DNA from: Pseudomonas fluorescens
GTDB taxonomy: Bacteria; Pseudomonadota; Gammaproteobacteria; Pseudomonadales; Pseudomonadaceae
Length of the DNA: 64,000 bases
Direction: 5' to 3'
Assembly (NCBI RefSeq): GCF_001623525.1
Contig: NZ_CP015225.1
Coordinates: 4,414,501 to 4,478,500, forward strand
The notes beneath the pieces are model-generated. The model did no database searches and was not told the DNA's origin. It saw nothing but the letters and a program-made list of their open reading frames with translations. Below are positions 39,993 to 48,812 of the stretch, in pieces; the stretch's first letter is position 1, and each line of letters begins with the position of its first letter. The position numbers were made by a program, and so were the translations under genes.

Positions 39993-41447
39993 TTAGCTCG
40001 GTCGATAAACGCGCACATTGGCATGCCCCTCACTGAGCAAATGGTGGGCATGCAGGCGACTCATCACGCCTTTGTCGCAATACAGCAGGTACTGGCGAGT
40101 AGGGTCCAGTTCCTTGAAACGCGCGTTCACGGCATAGAACGGCATCGTTTTTACCTCGATGCCGGCGATCTCCAGCGGGTCGTCTTCAGCATCGTCCGGG
40201 TGACGGATGTCGATGATGATCTGACCGGCCAGCGCTTCGCCGACTTCTTCAATCTGAATGTCCTGGCCCAACTCATCGATGACTCGATCGATCGGCACCA
40301 GCCTGGCGTTTTCGAGCGCACGCTCGAGCACCGCCATGTCGAATTCTTTCTCTTCGTGCTCCACCCGCCCGCGCTTGGCCGCCGTCTTCGGATTGACCGA
40401 GATGACGCCGCAGTACTCCGGCATGTGCCGGGCAAACTCGGCGGTGCCGATTTCATTGGCCTGGTCGATGATGTCCTGCTTGTGGCTGGCGATCAGTGGA
40501 CGCAAGACCAGTTTCTCGGTCACGCAGTCGATCACCGACAGGTTCGGCAACGTCTGGCTCGACACCTGGGAAATCGCCTCGCCGGTCACCAGCGCATCGA
40601 TCTGCAGGCGATCGGCAATTCGAGAAGCGGCGCGCAACATCATACGCTTCAAAATGACGCCCATATGACTGTTATCGACTTTGCCGAGAATCTCGCCCAG
40701 GACTTCTTCGAATGGCACGCTCACAAATAACACGCGTTGGGAGCTGCCGTACTTCTTCCAGATGAAGTGCGCCACTTCCATCACGCCCAGTTCGTGGGCA
40801 CGTCCGCCGAGGTTGAAGAAGCAGAAATGGCTCATCAACCCGCGACGCATGATCTGGTAGGCGGCCACCGTGGAGTCGAAACCGCCGGACATCAGCACCA
40901 GGGTCTGCTCCAGCGAACCCAGCGGATAACCGCCGATGCTGTTGTGCTGGCTGTGGATCACGAACAGCCGTTGGTCGCGAATTTCGATGCGCACTTCGAT
41001 CTGCGGATCTTTCAGCGAAATACCGGCCGCGCCGCACTGTCGGCGCAACTGGCTGCCGACGTACTTCTCCACATCCATCGAACTGAACGGGTGCTTGCCG
41101 GCACGCTTGCAGCGCACCGAAAAAATCTTGCCGGCCAGGGCATCACCATAATGGAGCATGCACTTGGCAAGGATGTCGTCGAAATCCCCCAGCGGGTATT
41201 CATCGACTTGCAGGAAATGCGCGATGCCCGGCATGCAGCTCAGGCGCTCGGTCATTTCCTTCAGGACCTTGGGTTCGCTGACACGGGTTTCCAGCTCGAG
41301 GTTGTCCCACACGCCATTCACCACCACGGCCGGGTCCAGGTCTCGGAGCACGGCACGGATGTTCTTGGCCAACTGGCGGATGAAACGCATCCGTACCGGG
41401 CGGCTCTTGATGGTGATCTCGGGGAAGACTTTTACGATTAGTTTCAT
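39993..41447 (-). CDS. thiI: tRNA 4-thiouridine synthase / thiamine sulfurtransferase with rhodanese domain
   Basis: This 484-residue enzyme has an N-terminal ferredoxin-like and THUMP region, the PP-loop SGGFDS at 187-192, Cys346 in EYCGVIS, and a C-terminal rhodanese domain with Cys457 in LLYCDKG. Both cysteines needed for persulfide transfer are present. It makes s4U8 in tRNA and may supply sulfur for the thiazole of thiamine. I chose ATG 41447 ([12 protein letters not shown]) and reject a 21-residue upstream extension. It is divergent from glnA. Confidence 0.96.
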   Translation of the reverse strand: MKLIVKVFPEITIKSRPVRMRFIRQLAKNIRAVLRDLDPAVVVNGVWDNLELETRVSEPKVLKEMTERLSCMPGIAHFLQVDEYPLGDFDDILAKCMLHYGDALAGKIFSVRCKRAGKHPFSSMDVEKYVGSQLRRQCGAAGISLKDPQIEVRIEIRDQRLFVIHSQHNSIGGYPLGSLEQTLVLMSGGFDSTVAAYQIMRRGLMSHFCFFNLGGRAHELGVMEVAHFIWKKYGSSQRVLFVSVPFEEVLGEILGKVDNSHMGVILKRMMLRAASRIADRLQIDALVTGEAISQVSSQTLPNLSVIDCVTEKLVLRPLIASHKQDIIDQANEIGTAEFARHMPEYCGVISVNPKTAAKRGRVEHEEKEFDMAVLERALENARLVPIDRVIDELGQDIQIEEVGEALAGQIIIDIRHPDDAEDDPLEIAGIEVKTMPFYAVNARFKELDPTRQYLLYCDKGVMSRLHAHHLLSEGHANVRVYRPS

Positions 41448-41543
41448 GAAAACAGCGCGCGAACGGCCAGCCGAAAAAGGGGGGCGCGGATTATAGCGGA
41501 AATTGCTCAAGGTTTAACCAGTTTATGTGCAGATGGTTTTACA

Positions 41544-41643
41544 TGCACCAAAACAGGTCATTATCGATTGACGACGCCACATTGCAGTGCGTTATTGTCT
41601 GACAATCTTTGATTTACGCCCTTAAAAGCGTGGATTTGGTGCA
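41544..41643 (+). promoter_or_regulatory. Candidate NtrC half-sites upstream of glnA
   Basis: TGCACCA at 41544-41550 and TTGGTGCA at 41636-41643 each match one half of the NtrC consensus (GCACCA...TGGTGC). They lie about 115-120 and 20-30 bases upstream of the glnA sigma-54 element. The rest of the 328-base thiI-glnA gap shows no gene and no REP. Confidence 0.5.
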
Positions 41644-41663
41644 AAAAACCCATGCTGGGGCAC

Positions 41664-41678
41664 TGGCATGCAATTTGC
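41664..41678 (+). promoter_or_regulatory. Sigma-54 promoter of glnA
   Basis: TGGCATGCAATTTGC has GG and GC at -24/-12 spacing and a good TTTGC. The predicted start is near 41690, leaving an 86-base leader. This fits nitrogen-limited, NtrC-driven glnA expression. Confidence 0.85.
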
Positions 41679-41775
41679 TCCCTTGTGAGGCAGGTTGCCT
41701 TGGCAGAGTATTCGCGCCGGCATCACCCATATCTAAGGGCACTCCACTACCCGCCCGAAGCCACCCGGAGGACAT

Positions 41776-43182
41776 ATGTCGAAGTCGGTTCAACTCATCA
41801 AAGATCATGACGTCAAGTGGATTGATCTGCGCTTCACTGACACCAAAGGTACTCAACATCACGTGACCATGCCGGCCCGTGATGCGCTGGACGACGAATT
41901 CTTTGAAATCGGGAAAATGTTCGACGGCTCCTCCATCTCCGGCTGGAAAGGCATCGAAGCCTCCGACATGATCCTGATGCCGGACGACGAAACTGCCGTC
42001 CTGGACCCGTTCACCGAAGAGCCGACCCTGATCCTGGTCTGCGACATCATTGAACCTTCGACCATGCAAGGCTATGACCGCGACCCACGCGCCATCGCCC
42101 ACCGCGCCGAGGAATACCTGAAGTCCACCGGTATCGGCGACACCGCTTTCTTCGGTCCTGAGCCTGAGTTCTTCATCTTCGACTCGGTCAAATTCAAGTC
42201 CGACATCTCCGGCTCCATGTTCAAGATCTTCTCCGAACAAGGTTCGTGGATGTCCGACCAGGACGTGGAAGGCGGCAACAAAGGCCACCGTCCAGGCATC
42301 AAGGGCGGCTACTTCCCGGTTCCACCGTTCGACCACGACCACGAAATCCGTACCTCCATGTGCAACGCACTGGAAGAGATGGGCCAGACCGTCGAAGTTC
42401 ACCACCACGAAGTGGCAACTGCCGGCCAGAACGAAATCGGCGTGAAGTTCAACACGCTGGTCAAGAAGGCTGACGAAGTCCAGACCCTGAAGTACTGCGT
42501 ACACAACGTTGCCGACGCCTACGGTCGCACCGCGACCTTCATGCCTAAGCCACTGTACGGCGACAACGGTTCGGGCATGCACGTTCACATGTCGATCTCC
42601 AAAGACGGCAAGAACACCTTCGCAGGCGAAGGCTATGCCGGCCTGTCGGACACCGCCCTGTACTTCATCGGCGGTATCATCAAGCACGGTAAGGCCCTGA
42701 ACGGCTTCACCAACCCGTCGACCAACTCCTACAAGCGTCTGGTACCAGGCTTCGAAGCACCGGTCATGCTGGCCTACTCGGCTCGCAACCGTTCCGCCTC
42801 GATCCGTATTCCTTACGTGAACAGCCCTAAAGCCCGCCGTATTGAAGCGCGCTTCCCGGATCCGGCTGCCAACCCATACCTGGCCTTCGCTGCTCTGATG
42901 ATGGCCGGCCTGGACGGTATCCAGAACAAGATCCACCCTGGCGATGCCGCTGACAAAAACCTGTATGACCTGCCGCCTGAAGAGGCCAAGGAAATCCCAC
43001 AGGTTTGCGGCAGCCTGAAAGAAGCCCTGGAAGAGCTGGACAAGGGCCGTGCTTTCCTGACCAAGGGCGGCGTATTCAGCGATGACTTCATCGACGCTTA
43101 CATCGCACTGAAAAGCGAAGAAGAAATCAAGGTTCGCACCTTCGTACACCCACTGGAATACGAGCTGTACTACAGCTGCTGA
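41776..43182 (+). CDS. glnA: Glutamine synthetase type I
   Basis: This 468-residue dodecameric enzyme makes glutamine from glutamate, ammonia and ATP. The N-terminal FDGSSISGW latch and the catalytic segments are present. Tyr397 lies in NLYDLPPEE, exactly at the adenylylation position of enteric GlnA, so it should be controlled by GlnE. GGAGG precedes the ATG. It has a sigma-54 promoter upstream and its own terminator downstream. ntrBC lie 2 kb further on. Confidence 0.98.
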   Translation: MSKSVQLIKDHDVKWIDLRFTDTKGTQHHVTMPARDALDDEFFEIGKMFDGSSISGWKGIEASDMILMPDDETAVLDPFTEEPTLILVCDIIEPSTMQGYDRDPRAIAHRAEEYLKSTGIGDTAFFGPEPEFFIFDSVKFKSDISGSMFKIFSEQGSWMSDQDVEGGNKGHRPGIKGGYFPVPPFDHDHEIRTSMCNALEEMGQTVEVHHHEVATAGQNEIGVKFNTLVKKADEVQTLKYCVHNVADAYGRTATFMPKPLYGDNGSGMHVHMSISKDGKNTFAGEGYAGLSDTALYFIGGIIKHGKALNGFTNPSTNSYKRLVPGFEAPVMLAYSARNRSASIRIPYVNSPKARRIEARFPDPAANPYLAFAALMMAGLDGIQNKIHPGDAADKNLYDLPPEEAKEIPQVCGSLKEALEELDKGRAFLTKGGVFSDDFIDAYIALKSEEEIKVRTFVHPLEYELYYSC

Positions 43183-43217
43183 TCCAGTAAACGCCGCCAC
43201 GCACGGCGTGAATAAAG

Positions 43218-43244
43218 AGAGGCCTCCTTCGGGAGGCCTTTTTT
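43218..43244 (+). terminator. Rho-independent terminator of glnA
   Basis: The stem AGGCCTCC/GGAGGCCT with TTCG tetraloop (43220-43239) is followed by T5, 36 bases after the glnA stop. Confidence 0.92.
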
Positions 43245-43303
43245 ATGGGCGCAGGTTACGTGCATGATGCCTCGTCGCTCCCCCATATAAGACGAGACTG
43301 CCC

Positions 43304-43867
43304 ATGACTTTGCGCCTCAAGCTCTGCCTTGCCCTGTCTGCCGCACTGCTGGCCTCCACCGCCGAAGCCGCCTCGGCTCGCGCCCCTGAGGCCCTTACCC
43401 CGTTGCTTAACGCCATTGGCGAACGCCTGGCCCTTGGCGATCAAGTGGCGTTGAGCAAATGGGACAGCCATAAACCGGTAGAAGACCGTCAGCGCGAGCG
43501 TGAAGTCATTGCCGCCGCCGTTGCCCAGGCACCGGCCTACAAGCTGAGTGGCGAAACCGTGGAAGCGTTTTTCGCCGCCCAGATAGAAGCCAACAAAATG
43601 GTGCAGTACATCAACCTGTCCGACTGGGCCCTGGAAGGCAAGGCCCCGGACCTCCCACGCCCGGACCTGGTAGGAGAGATCCGCCCGCAACTCGATCGCC
43701 TGCAAAAACGCCTGCTGCAACAACTGGCCGACTTCGCCCCTTACCGCACAGACCCGCAGTGCCCGCAATGGCTGGCTCGGGCCACCCATCACAACAAGCA
43801 GCACCCGGTGCACCGCCTCGCCCTGATCCGAGCGACCGGTGAGCTGTGCATCTCCCCAAAAGCCTGA
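43304..43867 (+). CDS. Secreted chorismate mutase, gamma class
   Basis: This 187-residue protein has a signal peptide (LKLCLALSAALLASTAEA) followed by the all-helical AroQ gamma domain. Recognisable features are NAIGERLALGDQVALSKWDSHKPVEDRQRE, with its Lys, Asp and Arg/Gln active-site residues, and AFFAAQIEANKMVQ. Such periplasmic mutases convert chorismate to prephenate outside the cytoplasm, and their role is unclear. A Cys pair (DPQC...ELC) near the C-terminus may form a disulfide. It sits between glnA and two DUF4124 genes. Confidence 0.87.
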   Translation: MTLRLKLCLALSAALLASTAEAASARAPEALTPLLNAIGERLALGDQVALSKWDSHKPVEDRQREREVIAAAVAQAPAYKLSGETVEAFFAAQIEANKMVQYINLSDWALEGKAPDLPRPDLVGEIRPQLDRLQKRLLQQLADFAPYRTDPQCPQWLARATHHNKQHPVHRLALIRATGELCISPKA

Positions 43868-43970
43868 GGCAAACGACACCGCTCCCACAGACGTTACGTG
43901 CAACAACTTGGGCCAATGCCCCTCCCTGACCTATGCTGCAACTCAACACTTTCAGTTTTCGGTCGATTTT

Positions 43971-44489
43971 ATGGGGCGCGGTTTTTCAATCATCCTGTTG
44001 TTGCTGTTGGCGCTGCCCGCCGCCGCGCAGATCTACAAGTACACCGACGCCGACGGCAACACCGCCTACAGCAACCAGCCGCCCCAAGGCGTGCCGGCCC
44101 AGGCGGTGGAGTTGCCGCCGCTCAACAGCATCGAACGCCAATCCCCGGCCAGCCCGAAAACACCGCCAGCCCCCGCCAACAGCGACGAGCCGCGCAATGC
44201 CTACGAGATATTGGAACTGACGGACATCCCCACCGACGAGGCCCTGCGCGCCAACAATGGCACCTTCACCGTTGGCGTCCGGGCGCAACCACGCCTGCAG
44301 AGCCCGCATCTGTTCCGGCTGTTGCTGGACGGCCAACCTTACGGCCAGGCGTCCAACGTGCCGCGCCTGCAATTGGTGAACATCGATCGGGGCGAGCACA
44401 GCCTGGCGGTTCAAGTCATCGACGGGGACAATCTCGTGCAACAGAGTGAAACCGTGACGTTCACCGTGCAGCGGGTGCACCAGCCGTGA
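43971..44489 (+). CDS. DUF4124 domain-containing exported protein (first copy)
   Basis: This 172-residue protein has a signal peptide (MGRGFSIILLLLLALPAAAQ), then the DUF4124 motif QIYKYTDADGNTAYSNQPP, a proline-rich linker, and a C-terminal beta-rich domain (LLLDGQPYGQ, HSLAVQVIDGDN). Function is unknown. The frame is open 44 codons upstream, but the signal peptide fixes the start at 43971. Its TGA overlaps the GTG of the next gene. Confidence 0.87.
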   Translation: MGRGFSIILLLLLALPAAAQIYKYTDADGNTAYSNQPPQGVPAQAVELPPLNSIERQSPASPKTPPAPANSDEPRNAYEILELTDIPTDEALRANNGTFTVGVRAQPRLQSPHLFRLLLDGQPYGQASNVPRLQLVNIDRGEHSLAVQVIDGDNLVQQSETVTFTVQRVHQP

Positions 44490-45109
44490 TCCGCTGGCTG
44501 ATCGCCCTTGGCCTTTCGCTGGCCGCGCTGCCGGGCATGGCACAGGTCTATACCTACATCGACGCCCAGGGCAATCGCGTCTTCACCGATCAACCGCGCC
44601 CCGGCAATGCGAAGAAGGTACAGCTGCCCCCCGCCAACCGCCTGCCAACGCCGCCCGCCAGCACAAACCCTCCGCCCGCGGCAGAAGTCCCGTCCAAGCC
44701 ACTGTTCCATTACGAAATGCTCCGGCTGCTGATCCCGGAGCCGGACGCGACGATACGCAGCACCGCAGGCGAACTGATCGTCAGCGTCACCAGCGAACCC
44801 GGCCTGAAAAAAGGCCACCGCTATCGCTTGTTGCTCGACGGCCAGCCAACAGGCGCGCCGGGACCAAGCCCGGTGTTTGCCTTGAGCAACATCGATCGAG
44901 GCACCCATCAACTGGCGGTAGAAATCCTCGATGAGCAAGACCGCATCGTCGAACGCACCGCCAACCAGCCCTTCCATATGCAACGCATGTCCCTGGCGCA
45001 AAAGCGCCGCATCAAACCCTGCGCCACGGCCGATTACGGTCAACGCCCCGAGTGCCCCCTCGCCGAAAAGCCTGAAGAAGAAAAAAGCAGCATCTTGCCG
45101 TTCTTCTGA
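44486..45109 (+). CDS. DUF4124 domain-containing exported protein (second copy)
   Basis: This 207-residue protein begins at a GTG overlapping the preceding stop (GTGA). It has a signal peptide ending GMAQ and DUF4124 motif QVYTYIDAQGNRVFTDQPRPG. Its layout matches the first copy (linker, then YRLLLDGQPTGAPG and HQLAVEILDEQDR), so the two are tandem paralogues. The C-terminus adds a Lys/Glu-rich tail. They probably act in the envelope as a pair. Confidence 0.87.
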   Translation: MIRWLIALGLSLAALPGMAQVYTYIDAQGNRVFTDQPRPGNAKKVQLPPANRLPTPPASTNPPPAAEVPSKPLFHYEMLRLLIPEPDATIRSTAGELIVSVTSEPGLKKGHRYRLLLDGQPTGAPGPSPVFALSNIDRGTHQLAVEILDEQDRIVERTANQPFHMQRMSLAQKRRIKPCATADYGQRPECPLAEKPEEEKSSILPFF

Positions 45110-45136
45110 TGCCGTTCAGGTTGGCGCACTATATTG

Positions 45137-45152
45137 GTGCAAACATTTGCAC
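45137..45152. promoter_or_regulatory. Palindrome upstream of ntrB
   Basis: GTGCAAA-CA-TTTGCAC is a perfect inverted repeat. With its left flank it contains TTGGTGCA, an NtrC-type half-site. It lies 212 bases upstream of ntrB, so it may be an NtrC site for autoregulation. No sigma-54 element is seen here, and the promoter is probably sigma-70. Confidence 0.5.
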
Positions 45153-45363
45153 GCTACTCAGTTTCCAAACCCATTTTGGTTCGAAAGTACCCGAAAAAGC
45201 TGGCAGAACGCCACGCAACTGGGCGAAAAACACCCTTTTGAGGCTCTAAACGCTTCTTTTCGGAGCCTTGGTTTGGTTTTTGCATTTTCCTTTGTAACAG
45301 CGCATTAATCGCGCGCGCAATTTGGGACCGGTCCCGAGTTGCTACGCTCCAAAAGAGGTCCTG

Positions 45364-46449
45364 ATGACCATTAGCGACGCACTACACCGCTTGCTGCTCG
45401 ACAACCTCACCACCGCGACCATCCTGCTCGACGCCGAACTGCGCCTCGAGTACATGAACCCGGCGGCCGAGATGCTCCTGGCCGTCAGTGGCCAGCGCAG
45501 CCACGGGCAGTTCATCAGCGAGTTGTTCACCGAGTCCGCCGAAGCGCTCAACTCCTTGCGCCAGGCGGTGGAACAGGCCCATCCGTTCACCAAGCGCGAA
45601 GCGATGCTCACCGCGCTGACCGGCCAGACCCTGACCGTGGACTACGCTGTGACGCCGATCCTGAACAACGGCGCCACCCTGCTCTTGCTGGAAGTCCACC
45701 CGCGTGATCGCTTGCTGCGTATCACCAAGGAAGAGGCCCAGCTGTCCAAGCAGGAAACCAGCAAGATGCTGGTGCGCGGCCTGGCCCATGAGATCAAGAA
45801 CCCCCTCGGCGGGATTCGTGGCGCGGCGCAGTTGCTCGCCCGCGAACTGCCGGAAGAAAGCCTCAAGGACTACACCAACGTCATCATCGAAGAAGCCGAC
45901 CGCCTGCGGAACCTGGTGGACCGCATGCTCGGCTCGAACAAGCTGCCATCGCTGGCGATGTGCAACGTCCATGAGGTGCTGGAGCGGGTCAGCAGCCTGG
46001 TGGAAGCCGAAAGCCAGGGCTGCATCACCTTGGTGCGCGACTATGACCCGAGCATTCCCGACGTCTTGATCGACCGCGAGCAAATGATCCAGGCAGTGCT
46101 GAACATCGTGCGCAATGCGATGCAGGCCATCAGCAGCCAGAACGAGCTGCGCCTGGGCCGCATCAGCCTGCGCACCCGGGCCATGCGCCAGTTCACCATC
46201 GGCCATGTGCGCCATCGCCTGGTGACCAAGATCGAGATCATCGACAACGGCCCGGGCATCCCTGCCGAGCTGCAGGAAACCATCTTTTTTCCCATGGTCA
46301 GCGGCCGTCCGGACGGTACCGGGCTGGGCCTGGCCATTACCCAGAACATCATCAGTCAGCATCAGGGCTTGATCGAGTGTGAAAGCCACCCCGGCCACAC
46401 CACCTTCTCGATCTTCCTGCCACTGGAACAAGGAGCCACATCGACATGA
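45364..46449 (+). CDS. ntrB: Nitrogen regulation sensor kinase NtrB
   Basis: This 361-residue cytoplasmic histidine kinase has a PAS domain (about 8-115), His142 in the H-box GLAHEIKNPLGG, and an ATPase domain with DNGPGIP and GTGLGLA. It phosphorylates NtrC under nitrogen limitation under PII control. I chose ATG 45364 (MTISDALHRL) over an upstream frame extension. It overlaps ntrC (ATGA). Confidence 0.97.
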   Translation: MTISDALHRLLLDNLTTATILLDAELRLEYMNPAAEMLLAVSGQRSHGQFISELFTESAEALNSLRQAVEQAHPFTKREAMLTALTGQTLTVDYAVTPILNNGATLLLLEVHPRDRLLRITKEEAQLSKQETSKMLVRGLAHEIKNPLGGIRGAAQLLARELPEESLKDYTNVIIEEADRLRNLVDRMLGSNKLPSLAMCNVHEVLERVSSLVEAESQGCITLVRDYDPSIPDVLIDREQMIQAVLNIVRNAMQAISSQNELRLGRISLRTRAMRQFTIGHVRHRLVTKIEIIDNGPGIPAELQETIFFPMVSGRPDGTGLGLAITQNIISQHQGLIECESHPGHTTFSIFLPLEQGATST

Positions 46450-47882
46450 GCCGTAGTGAAACCGTGTGGATCGTCGATGACGACCGTTCTATCCGTTGGG
46501 TCCTGGAAAAAGCCTTGCAACAGGAAGGCATGACCACCCAGAGCTTCGACAGCGCCGATGGGGTGATGAGCCGCCTGGCGCGTCAGCAACCGGACGTCAT
46601 CATCTCCGACATCCGCATGCCTGGCGCCAGCGGCCTGGACCTGCTGGCGCGGATCCGCGAACAGCATCCGCGGCTGCCGGTGATCATCATGACCGCCCAT
46701 TCCGACCTGGACAGCGCCGTGGCGTCCTACCAGGGCGGGGCTTTCGAATACCTGCCCAAGCCATTCGACGTCGATGAAGCCGTGTCGCTGGTCAAACGCG
46801 CCAATCAACATGCCCAGGAACAACAGGGCATGGAAGAGGTGCCGGCCCTGGCCCGCACGCCGGAAATCATCGGTGAAGCGCCGGCGATGCAGGAAGTGTT
46901 TCGCGCCATCGGGCGCCTGAGCCACTCCAACATCACCGTGCTGATCAACGGCGAGTCGGGCACCGGTAAAGAACTGGTGGCCCACGCCTTGCACCGTCAC
47001 AGTCCACGAGCGGCATCGCCGTTCATCGCGCTGAACATGGCGGCGATTCCCAAGGACCTGATGGAGTCCGAGCTGTTCGGACACGAAAAAGGTGCGTTCA
47101 CCGGCGCGGCCAACCTGCGGCGCGGGCGCTTCGAGCAAGCTGACGGCGGCACGTTGTTCCTCGATGAAATCGGCGACATGCCGGCGGACACCCAGACCCG
47201 CTTGCTGCGCGTACTGGCCGATGGCGAGTTCTATCGGGTGGGCGGGCATACGCCGGTCAAGGTGGACGTGCGCATCATCGCCGCGACCCACCAGAACCTG
47301 GAAACCCTGGTTCACGCCGGCAAGTTCCGTGAGGACTTGTTCCACCGCCTGAACGTGATCCGCATTCATATCCCGCGCCTGGCGGATCGTCGCGAAGACA
47401 TCCCGACCCTGGCCAGGCACTTCCTCAGCCGCGCGGCCCAGGAATTGGCGGTCGAGCCAAAGCTGCTCAAGAGCGAAACCGAGGAATACCTCAAGAACCT
47501 GCCGTGGCCGGGCAACGTGCGTCAGTTGGAGAACACCTGCCGCTGGATTACGGTGATGGCTTCGGGTCGCGAAGTGCACATCAGCGACCTGCCGCCAGAG
47601 CTGTTGAGCCTGCCGCAGGACTCGGCTCCGGTGACCAACTGGGAGCAAGCCCTGCGCCAGTGGGCCGACCAGGCCCTGTCCCGTGGCCAGTCGAGCCTGC
47701 TGGACAGCGCGGTGCCGAGTTTCGAGCGGATCATGATCGAGACCGCCCTCAAGCACACCGCTGGCCGCCGCCGCGACGCCGCGGTGCTGCTGGGTTGGGG
47801 CCGCAATACCTTGACCCGCAAGATCAAGGAATTGGGGATGAAGGTCGATGGCGGGGATGATGATGACGGGGATGAGGGCTGA
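46446..47882 (+). CDS. ntrC: Nitrogen regulation response regulator NtrC
   Basis: This 478-residue sigma-54 activator has a receiver domain with phospho-acceptor Asp55 (IISDIRMPG), an AAA+ domain with Walker A GESGTGKE and the sigma-54 contact loop GAFTGA, and a C-terminal Fis-type helix-turn-helix (RRRDAAVLLGWGRNTLTRKIKEL). An acidic tail (GGDDDDGDEG) ends the protein. Its likely targets in this window are glnA, hutU and the nrsZ-type sRNA. Confidence 0.98.
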   Translation: MSRSETVWIVDDDRSIRWVLEKALQQEGMTTQSFDSADGVMSRLARQQPDVIISDIRMPGASGLDLLARIREQHPRLPVIIMTAHSDLDSAVASYQGGAFEYLPKPFDVDEAVSLVKRANQHAQEQQGMEEVPALARTPEIIGEAPAMQEVFRAIGRLSHSNITVLINGESGTGKELVAHALHRHSPRAASPFIALNMAAIPKDLMESELFGHEKGAFTGAANLRRGRFEQADGGTLFLDEIGDMPADTQTRLLRVLADGEFYRVGGHTPVKVDVRIIAATHQNLETLVHAGKFREDLFHRLNVIRIHIPRLADRREDIPTLARHFLSRAAQELAVEPKLLKSETEEYLKNLPWPGNVRQLENTCRWITVMASGREVHISDLPPELLSLPQDSAPVTNWEQALRQWADQALSRGQSSLLDSAVPSFERIMIETALKHTAGRRRDAAVLLGWGRNTLTRKIKELGMKVDGGDDDDGDEG

Positions 47883-47915
47883 AAGGCCTTAGTTCTTCGC
47901 TGATCAGTAGGGCCA

Positions 47916-47978
47916 ATCGCGAGCAAGCTCGCTCCCACAGGGGAAACAATTCCTGTGGGAGCGAGCTTGCTCGCGATG
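47916..47978. repeat. REP/BIME pair, family B (short linker)
   Basis: Inverted family-B cores are separated by only about 15 bases, just after the ntrC stop. Confidence 0.9.
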
Positions 47979-48084
47979 CTTTTAAAGGCTTCATGCACCG
48001 CATCAATGCACTGCGAACCGCAATGGCACATGCACCACCGGCCAAAACCAATCGGCCCAGCTCGAAAAAAACCGCACAAACAAG

Positions 48085-48108
48085 ACAAAAGCCCCGGAAT
48101 ACGGGGCT
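48085..48108 (-). terminator. Probable terminator
   Basis: The stem AGCCCCG/CGGGGCT has a 5-base loop. On the minus strand it is followed by TTTTG, so it best serves leftward transcripts coming from the gene at 48374-48748. The poor right-hand flank makes it weaker for ntrC. Confidence 0.6.
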
Positions 48109-48151
48109 TCTCGACTCAGCAGCAGTTTTTTTGTGACAAGCCATTTAAAAC

Positions 48152-48166
48152 TGGCACGCCCCCTGC
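48152..48166 (+). promoter_or_regulatory. Sigma-54 promoter of the nrsZ-type sRNA
   Basis: TGGCACGCCCCCTGC is a canonical -24/-12 element with correct spacing. The start is predicted near 48178, just before the first repeat. NtrC-like half-sites (TGCACT and TGCACCA) occur in the 48007-48040 stretch about 110-145 bases upstream. Confidence 0.88.
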
Positions 48167-48177
48167 AATAGCTCAAT

Positions 48178-48380
48178 CACTACCCAGTTTCGGGGACCTT
48201 GGTACAGGCAGGCCGGGGATTCCCCATTTTATACCGGGCTCATCGAGCCCACTGTTTTGGGGGCCTTGATACAGGCAGGTCAAGGTTTCCCTTCTTTACA
48301 CCAGGGCTGGACCTTCGCGGTAAGCCCTCCCGTTTTGGGGACCTTGGTACAGGCAGGCCGGGGATTCCCTCTTTTATTGC
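48178..48380 (+). ncRNA. nrsZ: NrsZ-type nitrogen-regulated small RNA (three tandem repeats)
   Basis: Three imperfect 48-base repeats, each containing a version of CCTTGGTACAGGCAGGCCGG, occupy 48186-48233, 48253-48300 and 48331-48378. Two small hairpins separate them (48236-48250 with arms GGGCTC/GAGCCC; 48303-48328 with arms AGGGCT/AGCCCT). A sigma-54 promoter stands directly upstream, and the locus lies just 3' of ntrC. This matches NrsZ of P. aeruginosa: ntrC-adjacent, RpoN/NtrBC-dependent, about 200-230 nt, with three repeated modules and processing. The 3' end is estimated; the last repeat ends with TCTTTTATT. It overlaps the 3' end of the antisense gene by a few bases. Confidence 0.85.
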
Positions 48381-48748
48381 TCCTGGAGACGGACCTCCAG
48401 CCGCCAGCGGTCATCGACCTCGCTGCCGGTCCACGCCCCGCGCAATGGACGCGCCGCCACCAACGTCAGCAACAACCCCTTGTCACTCAACCGCACCCGC
48501 CAGTTCACGTCCTTGCCGTTGAGCTTTAACTGGCCGTTCTGCGATCGCCCTTCTGCTTCGAACAACAGCGCCACCGAGCCGTCGATGACTTCCCCGTGCA
48601 GCTTGGGTTCGGTGTTGAACCAGGCCACCACCCCACCGTCTATCACCTCGACCTGCTGCAGCACGCTCGGTTCAGGCGTGGTCAGGCGTCCGATCATCAA
48701 TCCGACCATCATGCCGAAGATCGCCAACGAGCCCATCACCCGAGGCAT
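48374..48748 (-). CDS. Hypothetical membrane-anchored protein
   Basis: This 124-residue protein has an N-terminal membrane helix (SLAIFGMMVGLMIGRL) and a small beta-rich domain ending WRLEVRLQEQ. I recognise only its position: a small unknown protein between ntrC and trmL, as in other Pseudomonas. The frame extends to an ATG at 48814, but that codon overlaps the divergent trmL start, so I prefer ATG 48748. Shine-Dalgarno support is weak either way. Its stop lies inside the last repeat of the sRNA on the other strand. Confidence 0.65.
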   Translation of the reverse strand: MPRVMGSLAIFGMMVGLMIGRLTTPEPSVLQQVEVIDGGVVAWFNTEPKLHGEVIDGSVALLFEAEGRSQNGQLKLNGKDVNWRVRLSDKGLLLTLVAARPLRGAWTGSEVDDRWRLEVRLQEQ

Positions 48749-48812
48749 TAGCTTCGAACGTCGGTCGGTTTGAAGCGTAGAATGCCGCTCATCTTCATCT
48801 GCGGAGCCGTGC

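Noticed and set aside
48186..48378. Short plus-strand open frames over the triple repeat (repeated FGDLGTGRPGIP peptide)
   Set aside because: The repeats carry hairpins and a sigma-54 promoter and match the NrsZ layout; the reading frame is not kept across the middle repeat with protein-like constraint.
48186..48378. CRISPR array
   Set aside because: There are only three imperfect repeats with structured, unequal spacers and no cas genes.
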